Shown here: in pieces, positions 8,514 to 16,744 of the stretch | Layout of the letters: each line of letters begins with the position of its first letter | Numbering within the stretch: position 1 is the stretch's first letter | Assembly (NCBI GenBank): GCA_040007095.1 | Contig: JBDTVS010000015.1 | Location: 37,802-101,801, forward strand | Length of the DNA stretch: 64,000 nt | From: JBDTVS01 sp040007095 | GTDB lineage: Bacteria; Acidobacteriota; Vicinamibacteria; Vicinamibacterales; CAVVIG01 | Direction: 5' to 3' | Translations under genes and position numbers: made by a program | The notes under the pieces: model-generated | What the model was told of the DNA's origin: nothing | Databases searched by the model: none | What the model saw: only the letters and a program-made list of their open reading frames with translations

Positions 8514-9011
8514 ATGGGAAAAGATAACCGTCAGGATCGCGGCAGGACCCGTTCAGTCAGCGGAGCGATCAGCCAGCGCACGCGCGTCTTGCGGATGGCC
8601 ATCGTGGTCATCGTGGCGGGTGCTGCCGTTGGACTGCTCGTGCGCAGATCGGCCCCGGGCCCGGAATCGAGCGGCGCGGTAGGCGGATTCAAACAGGTGG
8701 GGCGAAACGGCCCGGTCTTTACGGTGTCTGTACCTCCCGCGAAAGCTGCCGACGAAGAATACTTGATGAAGATCGCCGAGCAGTTATCGGCCCAGGATGT
8801 GCAGACCGGCGCCTCCGGCCAGGTCAGCGTCATGGTCTGGCCGGACAATGTCCCGGTCCCGAAGGATCCGCCAACGACCGAGTTCGATGCCTCGATGAAG
8901 ACCCAGATTGCCGGCATCTTCATCAACCCCAAACTGAACGTCAAGCATCTGATCCGCTTCAAGGACGGTCAAACCGTGTCTGAGAGGGACTTCGGAAGGA
9001 AGGTCCAATAA
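8514..9011 (+). CDS. hypothetical single-pass membrane protein
   Basis: A 165-residue protein with a basic N-terminus (MGKDNRQDRGRTRS), one membrane segment at about residues 28-43 (MAIVVIVAGAAVGLLV) and an outside domain of about 120 residues rich in Val, Lys and Asp, with the segment PKLNVKHLIRFKDGQTVSERDF. I do not recognise the family. Orientation (basic side in) suggests the C-terminal domain is periplasmic. It precedes the DUF4159 gene by 100 nt on the same strand. Confidence 0.6.
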   Translation: MGKDNRQDRGRTRSVSGAISQRTRVLRMAIVVIVAGAAVGLLVRRSAPGPESSGAVGGFKQVGRNGPVFTVSVPPAKAADEEYLMKIAEQLSAQDVQTGASGQVSVMVWPDNVPVPKDPPTTEFDASMKTQIAGIFINPKLNVKHLIRFKDGQTVSERDFGRKVQ

Positions 9012-9110
9012 AGGGGGACCTCGCCGAAAGTCATGTTCATCCGCTGGATTCGTTTGCCGGACTCGCGAGATCGGCCTACGCGACTGCCGCGAGACGGGGT
9101 AGACTGAACC

Positions 9111-9944
9111 GTGCTGTCCCGGCTCCGGCGCAACAGGTTGACTGCCCTCACGCTGGTCATCGTCATCGGCGTTGCCGCGACCGCTGCCGCCCAGCGCCGC
9201 CGCGGCGGCTTCGGCGGCGGCGGCTTTTTCAACCGCCCGCCGGCCAACCCTCCATACGACGGGATGTTCCAGTTCTGCCGGATCATGTTCCGCCAGAATC
9301 CCAACGGCGACGGCGGCGGCTGGTCCGTCGACTATCCCCGCGCCGACATCAATTTTCCCTACCGGCTCGGCGAGCTGACGGCCACTCGGATCAGCAGGGA
9401 CGCCAACGGAAATCCCAATCATGCGGTCTTTCAACTGACCGACGACGAGCTCTACAAGTGTCCGTTCATCATGATGACGGAAGTCGGCGCGCTGTACATG
9501 GACGACATGGAAGCCGCACGGCTGCGCGACTATCTCCTCAAGGGCGGCTTCCTCTGGGCGGATGATTTCTGGGGCGAGTACGCGTGGCAGGTCTGGCAAA
9601 GTCAGATCTCGAAGTCGCTGCCCGAATATCAAAGCGTGGACATTCCGCTGGCGCACCCGCTCTTTCACATGCTGTATCAGGTCAACGCCGTCCCACAGAT
9701 CCCCTCGATCAATTCGTGGTTCGGCCTTGGCGGGAGCACCTCGGAGCGCGGCGCCGAGAGCGCCACCCCGCACGCGCGTGGAATCTTCAACGACCGCGGC
9801 GACCTGATGGTGCTGGCCACCCACAACACCGACTTCGGTGACGCGTTCGAACGAGAGGGCGAGAACCGCGCCTACTTCGACACCTTCGCCGGCGTGGGCT
9901 ACGCCTTCGGCATCAACGCGCTGCTCTACGCGATGACCCACTGA
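9111..9944 (+). CDS. secreted DUF4159-domain protein
   Basis: A 277-residue protein starting at a GTG, with a signal peptide (RLTALTLVIVIGVAATAAAQ) followed by an Arg/Gly-rich stretch and the DUF4159 domain: FQFCRIMFRQN, the segment DYPRADINFPYRLGELT, and KGGFLWADDFWGEYAW. DUF4159 has a class I glutamine-amidotransferase-like fold and is common in Acidobacteriota and Planctomycetes, but its function is not established. The N-terminal GGFGGGGFF stretch probably forms a flexible linker. Confidence 0.8.
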   Translation: MLSRLRRNRLTALTLVIVIGVAATAAAQRRRGGFGGGGFFNRPPANPPYDGMFQFCRIMFRQNPNGDGGGWSVDYPRADINFPYRLGELTATRISRDANGNPNHAVFQLTDDELYKCPFIMMTEVGALYMDDMEAARLRDYLLKGGFLWADDFWGEYAWQVWQSQISKSLPEYQSVDIPLAHPLFHMLYQVNAVPQIPSINSWFGLGGSTSERGAESATPHARGIFNDRGDLMVLATHNTDFGDAFEREGENRAYFDTFAGVGYAFGINALLYAMTH

Positions 9945-9967
9945 CAAGTTACTGAAGACGCAGGCCG

Positions 9968-10086
9968 AACTGAAAACTCAGAAGTGAGAACTTAGAAGGA
10001 CTGCGAGATTGCCAGGGAATTCGCACTTCAAAGTTCTGAGTTCTCACTTTTAAGTTTAAGTTCAGGTTGCTGGCTTTTCGGCAACC
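9968..10086. repeat. REP-like inverted-repeat element, copy A
   Basis: Arms of 23 nt at 9975-9997 and 10034-10056 pair at 20 of 23 positions around a core containing GGACTGCG. The right edge has a small hairpin (GGTTGC at 10065-10070, GCAACC at 10081-10086) with a T-rich loop. The core and right side match 16560-16710 closely (CACTTCAAAGTT, TGAGTTCTCA, then TTCAGGTTGCTGGCTTTT). It lies between two convergent genes and could end transcription from either side. Confidence 0.75.
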
Positions 10087-10087
10087 G

Positions 10088-11152
10088 CTACCGGCAGTTG
10101 GTGATCTCGGTCATCGGTCCGAGTTCCGACAGCATGCCGTCGATCGGATCGCCCGACGAGGCGCGCACCGATCGGATGAACGTGCTCGTCGCGTCGCGCG
10201 GCAGGGCCGAGACGTTCGCGCAGAAATCCTGCCACAGGCCATCGCGCCGCAGATACTCTTCGACGTTCGAGAGATAGAAGGCCGCCACCGTGGTGTCCCG
10301 CTGTTTCAGATACGCCGCCACGCCGTTGATCGCTTTCGGACCGGCAAAATTGCCCACCACCGGCACGATCAGGTTACGGCCCTGCAGGCCCTTCACGAAC
10401 GCGAACCGTTCCTCCGTGCCGAGAAACCCGAGCGCTTCGCCCCGCTCGTCGGTGGCGGCCATCAGCGCTGCGTAGGTCGGCTGCACGGTGGCGCCGGTCA
10501 AGCCCTGCGGCGAGTACTTGATGGCGGGTCCGAACATGAAGAACGCGCGATAGACATACTCGATGCCGCGCAGATCCTCCTCGGTCAGTTCGAACCGGTG
10601 CGTGGTGAACAGCCGATCTCGTACTCTGGCCATCGTCTCGGTGTAGAGCCGGTCGCTCGGCGCGCCGGGCCCGTAGGCGTCGAAGATTTCTTTCGCGCTC
10701 GATCGGGCGGTCAGGCCAGAGGGCCGCGGCCGCGAGAACAGGAGCCCGACGAAATCGGCCCGCGTGTCCGACAGTTCGAACAGCGCCTTGTAGAGCAGAT
10801 GCAAATCCAGATTACCGCGCCTGATGTCGACGATGAAGGCGATCGACGGCTTGAGCGAGGCGATATAGGTGAAGTTCTGTTCCGGTCCGACGCCAAGATA
10901 GGCGCGCCCGATCTTCGCGACGCGAGTCAGTTCCGGAATGACCCGCTGAAATTGAATCTCGTTCGACAGCAGGTTGTCCGACCGGAAGCTGCCATTGGGC
11001 TCCGACACCTCGTCGACGAGCGACCAGAACTCCCGATCGCTCAGCCGGGACGGCACAGTGTCGGCGGCCACGCGCGCCGCGAGCGCGGGGACGCCCCAAC
11101 AGAGCGCGATGAGCGCCACGGCCGTCATCGAGAGGCGGAATGGTCGGGGCAT
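10088..11152 (-). CDS. exported LIC_10091-like protein of unknown function
   Basis: A 354-residue protein with a signal peptide (MPRPFRLSMTAVALIALCW to ALAA). The body carries SDNLLSNEIQFQRVIPEL, the segment YLGVGPEQNFTYIASLKPS and AFIVDIRRGNLDLHLLYKAL, a set I associate with the LIC_10091 family, whose fold resembles methyltransferases but whose activity is not known. The family assignment is from memory of motifs and is moderate. The ATG at 11152 opens on the signal peptide; the upstream extension looks non-coding. It is convergent with the DUF4159 gene across a REP-like element. Confidence 0.68.
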   Translation of the reverse strand: MPRPFRLSMTAVALIALCWGVPALAARVAADTVPSRLSDREFWSLVDEVSEPNGSFRSDNLLSNEIQFQRVIPELTRVAKIGRAYLGVGPEQNFTYIASLKPSIAFIVDIRRGNLDLHLLYKALFELSDTRADFVGLLFSRPRPSGLTARSSAKEIFDAYGPGAPSDRLYTETMARVRDRLFTTHRFELTEEDLRGIEYVYRAFFMFGPAIKYSPQGLTGATVQPTYAALMAATDERGEALGFLGTEERFAFVKGLQGRNLIVPVVGNFAGPKAINGVAAYLKQRDTTVAAFYLSNVEEYLRRDGLWQDFCANVSALPRDATSTFIRSVRASSGDPIDGMLSELGPMTEITNCR

Positions 11153-11357
11153 AAGGTGCACAGATTCTAACGCAGGCAGATACCGGTCCGAAGCAGACAA
11201 CCGACGCCAGTACAAGTCGGACTACCCTTTTCGCTCAGGCTCTTTGAGCGGCATGCGCCCCGGCTCACGATGGCCCGGCGGTGAGCCCACGCTGACCCGG
11301 CCGAACCTGCCTCTCGGCCAAAGTACCAAGACGCCAGAGTTCTGCAGTCACGCGCGT

Positions 11358-12329
11358 TCACGGAGCGGTCGATCGGTGCAGAAAGTCGATCAGTGCCGGG
11401 TGGACAACATCCGGCTGTTCCCACTGCGGCAGGTGTCCGGACGATTCGACCGGAACGAGCCGCGCGCGAGGCATGGCCTCGAGCAGGGTCGAGCTGAACT
11501 CGAACGGCACCGCCTGGTCTTCCTTGCCCCAGAACACGATCACCGGTCGCGGATGCTCGCCGACCCGCTTCAGTTGGGGCGCCTGATCGATGTCGGCATT
11601 GGCGACGGCCGTCGAATGTTGAGCCCGGCGGAAGCCCCGATACTGCATTTGCACCTTGTATCGATCGGGCCAGTCGGGAAACCTCTCCGGTCGCAGAAAA
11701 TCGTCCATCTGGAGATCTGCCCACCACCGTTCCTCGAAGATGGCGGTGAGGTAGTTCCAGACCCTCGGCATCTTCTGTAGCGCCGTGACCGGGTACGGGC
11801 TCCAAAATGACGGATCCACGTAGATCAGCGACCTGACGTGATCCGGGAACCTGTCGGCGAACGAGGTGACCACCGAGCCGCCGTAGGACAGCCCGGCCAG
11901 ATCGATCGGCTGTGTGATGTGCACCGCGTCCAGCAGCTCGGACAACTGCCGCACGTACAAGTCCTGCGTGTAACCGATGTCGGGGCGATCAGAATAGCCT
12001 CGGCCGTAGTAGTCGTAGCGAAGCACCCGGAAGCCGGCCTGGGAGAGCGCGGCAAACGTCGGATCCCAGATGTAATACGGCACGCTGATGCCCGCCGCCA
12101 GGACCACCACGCGGCCGTCGGCCGGCCCGCCGATCTCGTAGTGCGTGAAACCGTCGGAGAGGTGGACGAACTGGCCGGGCGCCGCTGCTCGCACGGACTG
12201 ATCGATCTCGCGGCGCTCGGGATCGGCGGCGACGTACAGGCCGCCCCCGGCCGCCACGATCAGCAGCACGATGATCGCGCCTTTGATCGCGCTACGCATG
12301 AGCCGTGGCGCGGACGGGCGACCAACCAT
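11358..12329 (-). CDS. membrane-anchored alpha/beta hydrolase
   Basis: A 323-residue alpha/beta-fold hydrolase with one N-terminal membrane segment (AIIVLLIVAAGGGLYVAA). The catalytic set is visible: nucleophile in GLSYGGS, acid in FWGKEDQAVP, and His in SSGHLPQWEQP. The segment YDYYGRGYSDRP before the nucleophile is typical of the family. It probably acts on an ester or amide outside the membrane. Two starts are possible, ATG at 12329 or 12299; neither has a good ribosome binding site. At 12329 it lies 11 nt after the stop of the preceding gene, so the two are likely co-transcribed. Confidence 0.82.
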   Translation of the reverse strand: MVGRPSAPRLMRSAIKGAIIVLLIVAAGGGLYVAADPERREIDQSVRAAAPGQFVHLSDGFTHYEIGGPADGRVVVLAAGISVPYYIWDPTFAALSQAGFRVLRYDYYGRGYSDRPDIGYTQDLYVRQLSELLDAVHITQPIDLAGLSYGGSVVTSFADRFPDHVRSLIYVDPSFWSPYPVTALQKMPRVWNYLTAIFEERWWADLQMDDFLRPERFPDWPDRYKVQMQYRGFRRAQHSTAVANADIDQAPQLKRVGEHPRPVIVFWGKEDQAVPFEFSSTLLEAMPRARLVPVESSGHLPQWEQPDVVHPALIDFLHRSTAP

Positions 12330-12340
12330 GCGCCACTTAC

Positions 12341-12835
12341 TTACCGCCCCTTCTCGCGCGTGAACACCTGGGTGCTGCTGTATTCGTTTCCGTCGTTGGT
12401 CCCGCTCGTGACGATCGTGAGCGTCTGACCGTCCGGCGACACGGTGCGCGTGGACGTCTCCACCACTTCGCCTTTCACCTTCCCGCTTCGCTCGGTTTTC
12501 CGGGCGTCGACATGTTTGACCGATACCGTCCACAGAAACGAATTGGAGATCGTGACGTCCTTCCCGTCGTACTTGGACGTGTACTCGACACGGTCGGTGC
12601 TGCCGTTGGCAATCACTGTTTCAGTGATGTGCTTCAGGCCGCCGTCGGGCGTGAGCTCGAAGATCGTGAAGCGCTTCTCGGGAACGTTCCCGCTGAACTC
12701 TGACTTCGCGCGATCCAGCACCCAGCGGCCGACGAGGGGATCATCCTTCGTCTGAGCGCCAACGGCCGGCACGTGCAGACCGCACAACGTCATGACCACC
12801 GCCACGAAACCCAGCCGCCGTCCGTACTTCCCCAT
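12341..12835 (-). CDS. secreted lipocalin-like hypothetical protein
   Basis: A 164-residue protein with a signal peptide (MGKYGRRLGFVAVVMTLCG, ending AVGAQ) and a beta-rich body starting DPLVGRWVLDRAKSEFSG, the opening of many small acidobacterial calycin/lipocalin-like proteins. It continues with alternating beta segments and Thr/Ser-rich turns. A GGAGGA-type site lies upstream of the ATG. It precedes the alpha/beta hydrolase gene in the same operon. Function unknown. Confidence 0.65.
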   Translation of the reverse strand: MGKYGRRLGFVAVVMTLCGLHVPAVGAQTKDDPLVGRWVLDRAKSEFSGNVPEKRFTIFELTPDGGLKHITETVIANGSTDRVEYTSKYDGKDVTISNSFLWTVSVKHVDARKTERSGKVKGEVVETSTRTVSPDGQTLTIVTSGTNDGNEYSSTQVFTREKGR

Positions 12836-13121
12836 GAATCCTCCTGAATGCAGGCAGTCTCGAGATCTTCCAAGGAGTGAATGTTAAATGGCCGCCGAGC
12901 GAAAACCCACGGAATTCTCCGGCGAGCTCCGGGTTGAGACGTCGAGGTCTCAGCCGGGGCGCATCATACCGTAACCGTCTTGCTGACCGCCAAAGCGTGC
13001 ATAGCCCTGACTCGCGGCACGGAAAGGCCGCTGATCTGTCATCGTCGTGGACTTTGGCTCCAGAAAGCGGCTACGATTTTTGCCGATCAGCCTGCGAGCT
13101 GTGTGTGTGAGGGAGAGTGGC
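12836..13121. other. 286-bp divergent intergenic region
   Basis: This separates the leftward lipocalin-like gene from the rightward gene at 13122 and should contain both promoters. I found no confident promoter, repeat or RNA gene in it. The only clear signal is GGGAGAG just before the ATG at 13122. Confidence 0.35.
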
Positions 13122-14030
13122 ATGCTCAACGACGCCTGTGGCCGGATCGTCGGCTTCCTGTTGTTCGCGATCGCGCTCGCGGGCGTGCCGCTTATCGCCC
13201 AGCAGCAACAACCGCCTCAGGCGGTCGCCGACTTGACCGGCGAATGGGGCATGCGGCAGCACGAAGACCAGCCGGAGCGCGGTCCGGGACCCGACCTGGG
13301 CGATTACCTCGGCCTGCCGATCAACGATGCCGCCCGCCGCAAAGCCGACAGCTGGGACGCGTCGATCCTCACGCTGCCCGAGCACCAATGCAAGCCGCAT
13401 CCATCCACCTACGCGCTGCGCGGTCCGCAGAATCTCCGCATCTGGAAAGAAGTCGACCCCGGAACCCAGAAAGTCGTCGCGATCGCCACGCATGGATCCT
13501 GGATGTCGCCGTTGCGAACCATCTGGCTCGACGGCCGTCCGCACCCGCCGGAGTATGCGTCCCACACCTGGATGGGTTTTTCCACCGGGGTGTGGGAAGG
13601 CCACATGCTCACGGTGACGACGACGCACATCAAGATGGGATGGATCCGCCGCAACGGGATCGCGCACAGCGACCAGGCGACCATGACCGAGCACTACCTC
13701 CGGCACGGCAACCAACTGACGGTGGTGACGATGGTCGAGGATCCGATCTACCTGACCGAACCGTTCTATCGCAGCTCGAACTGGGAATGGGCGCCGGAGC
13801 AGAACATCGGTCCCTATCCCTGCGGGCCACAGCAGATCATCGTGGAAGTCGATCGACCGCAAGGCACGGTCCCACACCACCTGCCGGGTTCGAACGCCTT
13901 CGTCAAGGAATTTGCGGAAAAGTTCCATCTGCCGTTCGAGGCGACCCGCGGCGGCGCCGAGACGACATACCCCGAGTACCAACTGAAGCTGAAGGAATTA
14001 CTCGCCAAGACACCGGCGAAAGGCCAGTAG
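13122..14030 (+). CDS. secreted acidobacterial hypothetical protein, intact paralog of the 5162 pseudogene
   Basis: A 302-residue protein with a signal peptide (IVGFLLFAIALAGVPLIAQ) followed by ADLTGEWGMRQHEDQ and GDYLGLPINDAARRKADSWD. The body has EHQCKPHPSTYALRGPQNLR, HTWMGFSTGVWEGHMLTVTT and KMGWIRRNGIAHSDQATMTE, a largely beta fold with conserved Trp, Gly and His. I know this family as abundant in Acidobacteriota but without assigned function. The ATG at 13122 has GGGAGAG upstream. It is followed 43 nt later by the tandem hydrolase, so the two are probably co-expressed. Confidence 0.7.
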   Translation: MLNDACGRIVGFLLFAIALAGVPLIAQQQQPPQAVADLTGEWGMRQHEDQPERGPGPDLGDYLGLPINDAARRKADSWDASILTLPEHQCKPHPSTYALRGPQNLRIWKEVDPGTQKVVAIATHGSWMSPLRTIWLDGRPHPPEYASHTWMGFSTGVWEGHMLTVTTTHIKMGWIRRNGIAHSDQATMTEHYLRHGNQLTVVTMVEDPIYLTEPFYRSSNWEWAPEQNIGPYPCGPQQIIVEVDRPQGTVPHHLPGSNAFVKEFAEKFHLPFEATRGGAETTYPEYQLKLKELLAKTPAKGQ

Positions 14031-14073
14031 GTTCCAGTGTCCTGCCTCAGGCAGGACAGTCACGGAGCAAACC

Positions 14074-16551
14074 ATGACGCTGAAGCGTGACACCCGCGAC
14101 GATCGATTGAACTGCCTGTACGACCAATACGCCACCGGCCGCATCGGTCGACGCAATTTCATCCGTGGCGCCTCGGCGTTGGCCGCCGCCGGCCTCTCGA
14201 TTCCCGCGTGGATGCTGGGAGATCCGGCGGGCGCGGATGCCGCGCAGGCCGCCGCCGGATCGGCGCCGCCGATGATCGACCTCGCGGAATGGAGCTATTT
14301 CTTCGTCGGCGTGGAACGCGCCGAGCTCGCGCGCGCGACCTACGTCAACGGGAAGCAGATGTATGTCGAAACCTTCATCCCGGCCCGGGTTCGCCATCCG
14401 TACCCGATGGTGCTCGTTCATGGCGGCGGCGGACAGGGCCTCGACTGGATGGGCACCCCGGACGGGCGTCGCGGCTGGGCGCAGATCCTGCTCGAAGAAG
14501 GATACAAAGTGTACGTCGTCGATCGGCCGGGCCATGGACGATCGCCTTATCATCCCGATGTCAACGGGCCGTTCGCCGCACAGGCCAATACACTCGAGGG
14601 GATCTCGGGACGCTTCACGCCGCCGACCGCCGCCGCGCCCGACAACGGACCCTATCGAAAGCTGCACACACAGTGGCCCGGCACGGGAGAGCTCGGATCG
14701 AAGGATCTCGATCAGTTCGTGTCGTCGCAGGGGGGAAGTTACGTCAACCTGAATGCCGCGGGGGCAGCTGGCGCGGGTGGTCGCGGTGCGCCCGCCCCGA
14801 TCGGCGGTCCTGGCGGCGGACCGGGTGCGGCCCCGGGTGCGGGGCGCGGTGCAGGTACGGCGGCGGATGCCGGTGGGCGCGGGGCCGCGCCGATTCCCGT
14901 CGCAGCGGCAGCCGTCCTCGGACCGTCCGGCGCACCGGCCGGCGGGCCGGATCCGCAGCACCTGGTATGGCGCCAGCGCGGGGCGATGCTGCTCGATAAG
15001 ATCGGACCCGCGATCATCATGACGCATTCGGCGGGCGGACCCTTCGGATGGCTGGTCGCGGAAATCCGCCCCAACCTCGTCAAGGGCATCGTCGCGATCG
15101 AAGGCGGCGGTCAGCCGTTTGGCGGCCAGAATGTCTGGGGCATGTCGACGATTCCCGTCGCCTACGACCCGCCGGTCTCCGATGCCTCTGAGCTCAAGAC
15201 GAAGAGAGTCGAAGCACCTGAACCCGGAGTGGCCGCGTACGCCGTCCAGGCAGAGCCGGCCCGGAAGCTGAAGAACCTGCAGAACATTCCGATCGTCATC
15301 GTGACCGCCGAGGCCTCGTTCGCCTCGCCCGGCAATCCCGGCGCGGTGGCGTATTTCAAGCAGGCCGGGTGCCGCGCCGAGGAACTCCGTCTGGTGAATC
15401 ACGACATCCACGGCAACGGCCACATGATGATGGTCGAGAAGAACAACCGTGAGGTGCTGAAGCCAATTCTCGCCTGGGTCGAGAAGAACGTGAACGCGGC
15501 GGTCAGGATGAGCGCGACAAAGAACACGCCGAAGAAGGATCCGCCGGCGATGAAGCTCGCCGACATCGGTTACTTCTGGGTGGGCGCTGAAGAGAAGAAG
15601 ATGCCGTACGGCACCATTCTCACCGGTCAGATGTACGTGCAGTACCTGACGCCGGCCGAAGTTCGTCACCCCTATCCGGTCGTCCTCGTGCATGGCGGCG
15701 GCGGATCGATGCTGCATTACATGGGCGTCGGAGAACAATCCGGGTGGGCGCACTACTACGTGCAGGAAGGCTATCGAGTCTATCTGGTGGATCGTCCCGG
15801 TCACGGGCGCGCGCCCTACCATCCCGATGCGCTGGGCGCGATCGGTAACAACGTCACGTATGCCGCCATCGCGGCCGACACGCGTCGCGCAGCCGTGGGA
15901 CCGAATCATCAGTGGCCGGGCACCGGCGATGTCGGCGACCCGCTGCTCGATCAAATGCTCGCGGGGCAGAACGCGGCGCCGCAGGACAACGTCTTCGCGC
16001 ACACCCTCTGGGCGAGCCGCGGCGCCGAACTGCTCGACCGGATCGGTCCGGCGATCGTCCAGGTGCACTCGGCGGGCGGGCCGTTCTCCTGGATCGTGGC
16101 CAACCAGCGCCCGCAGCTCGTCAAGGCGATCGTGAACGTCGAAGGCGGCGGCGGGCCGTTCGCCGGCGGAAATGTCTGGGGCCTGACCGACGTTCCGGTG
16201 ACATACGATCCGCCGGCTGCCGATCCGTCGCAGCTCTCGACGCGCGATGTCAGCGGCCCGAACGGCCAGACCTACAAGCTGCAGACAGATCCGGCGCGAA
16301 CGCTGAAGAACCTGGAGGGCATCCCCATCGTGTACGTGGTCGCCGAGAAGTCGGGGCGCAACGGCGACCCGGTCGTGGCCTTCTTGAAGCAGGCCGGCTG
16401 CACCGCGGAGGTCATGAATCTGAAAGACAGGGGGATTCTCGGCAACGGACACTTCATGATGCTGGAGAACAACCGCCGGCAGGTCTTCGATGCGATTCGC
16501 ACGTGGATCGATCAGCGGGTGCCAAACCGCGCGCAGTCGAGCGCGGGCTAG
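14074..16551 (+). CDS. Tat-exported tandem alpha/beta hydrolase (two fused esterase-like domains)
   Basis: An 825-residue protein. A twin-arginine signal is visible (GRRNFIRGASALAAAGLSIP, RR at 26-27). Two homologous hydrolase domains follow: about 67-475 and 493-820. Each has RHPYPxVLVHGGGG for the oxyanion region, VDRPGHGRxPYHPD, a nucleophile segment (THSAGGPFGW, Ser319; VHSAGGPFSW, Ser666) and a C-terminal His segment (GNGHMMMVE, His450; GNGHFMMLE, His793). The first domain alone carries a Gly/Ala/Pro-rich insert at about 228-292. Both nucleophiles look intact, so both domains may be active. The substrate is unknown; folding in the cytoplasm before Tat export suggests a cofactor or large size. 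Confidence 0.83.
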   Translation: MTLKRDTRDDRLNCLYDQYATGRIGRRNFIRGASALAAAGLSIPAWMLGDPAGADAAQAAAGSAPPMIDLAEWSYFFVGVERAELARATYVNGKQMYVETFIPARVRHPYPMVLVHGGGGQGLDWMGTPDGRRGWAQILLEEGYKVYVVDRPGHGRSPYHPDVNGPFAAQANTLEGISGRFTPPTAAAPDNGPYRKLHTQWPGTGELGSKDLDQFVSSQGGSYVNLNAAGAAGAGGRGAPAPIGGPGGGPGAAPGAGRGAGTAADAGGRGAAPIPVAAAAVLGPSGAPAGGPDPQHLVWRQRGAMLLDKIGPAIIMTHSAGGPFGWLVAEIRPNLVKGIVAIEGGGQPFGGQNVWGMSTIPVAYDPPVSDASELKTKRVEAPEPGVAAYAVQAEPARKLKNLQNIPIVIVTAEASFASPGNPGAVAYFKQAGCRAEELRLVNHDIHGNGHMMMVEKNNREVLKPILAWVEKNVNAAVRMSATKNTPKKDPPAMKLADIGYFWVGAEEKKMPYGTILTGQMYVQYLTPAEVRHPYPVVLVHGGGGSMLHYMGVGEQSGWAHYYVQEGYRVYLVDRPGHGRAPYHPDALGAIGNNVTYAAIAADTRRAAVGPNHQWPGTGDVGDPLLDQMLAGQNAAPQDNVFAHTLWASRGAELLDRIGPAIVQVHSAGGPFSWIVANQRPQLVKAIVNVEGGGGPFAGGNVWGLTDVPVTYDPPAADPSQLSTRDVSGPNGQTYKLQTDPARTLKNLEGIPIVYVVAEKSGRNGDPVVAFLKQAGCTAEVMNLKDRGILGNGHFMMLENNRRQVFDAIRTWIDQRVPNRAQSSAG

Positions 16552-16559
16552 AACCCTAG

Positions 16560-16710
16560 CAGGCTGCTGAAAAACGTGGCCTAAACTTGGCCTAAACTGA
16601 AGATTCAGAAGTTAGAACTTAGAAGGACTGCGGAATCGCTGGTGAATTTTCACTTCAAAGTTTTGAGTTCTCAGTTCTAAGTTCAGGTTGCTGGCTTTTT
16701 CAGCAACCTG
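16560..16710. repeat. REP-like inverted-repeat element, copy B
   Basis: Outer arms at 16560-16574 (CAGGCTGCTGAAAAA) and 16696-16710 pair at 14 of 15 positions. Inner arms contain TTAGAACTTAGAA on the left and TGAGTTCTCAGTTCTAAG on the right. The core matches copy A at 9968-10086. It lies between the tandem hydrolase and the ATPase gene. Confidence 0.78.
16684..16710 (+). terminator. hairpin with T-rich loop at the end of REP copy B
   Basis: CAGGTTGCTG (16684-16693) pairs perfectly with CAGCAACCTG (16701-16710) around the loop GCTTTTT. It lies 130-160 nt after the stop of the tandem hydrolase gene and 35 nt before the next start. There is no T-tract after the stem, so intrinsic termination is only possible, not clear. 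Confidence 0.4.
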
Positions 16711-16744
16711 CCAGGAAGGTTGTGTTGGTGCGTAGAATGGTCCG

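Noticed and set aside
14047..16452. Open frame of about 800 codons on the minus strand, opposite the tandem hydrolase
   Set aside because: It mirrors a high-GC gene with clear domains, has an Arg/Asp/His-rich composition and no recognisable motif; it is a shadow frame.
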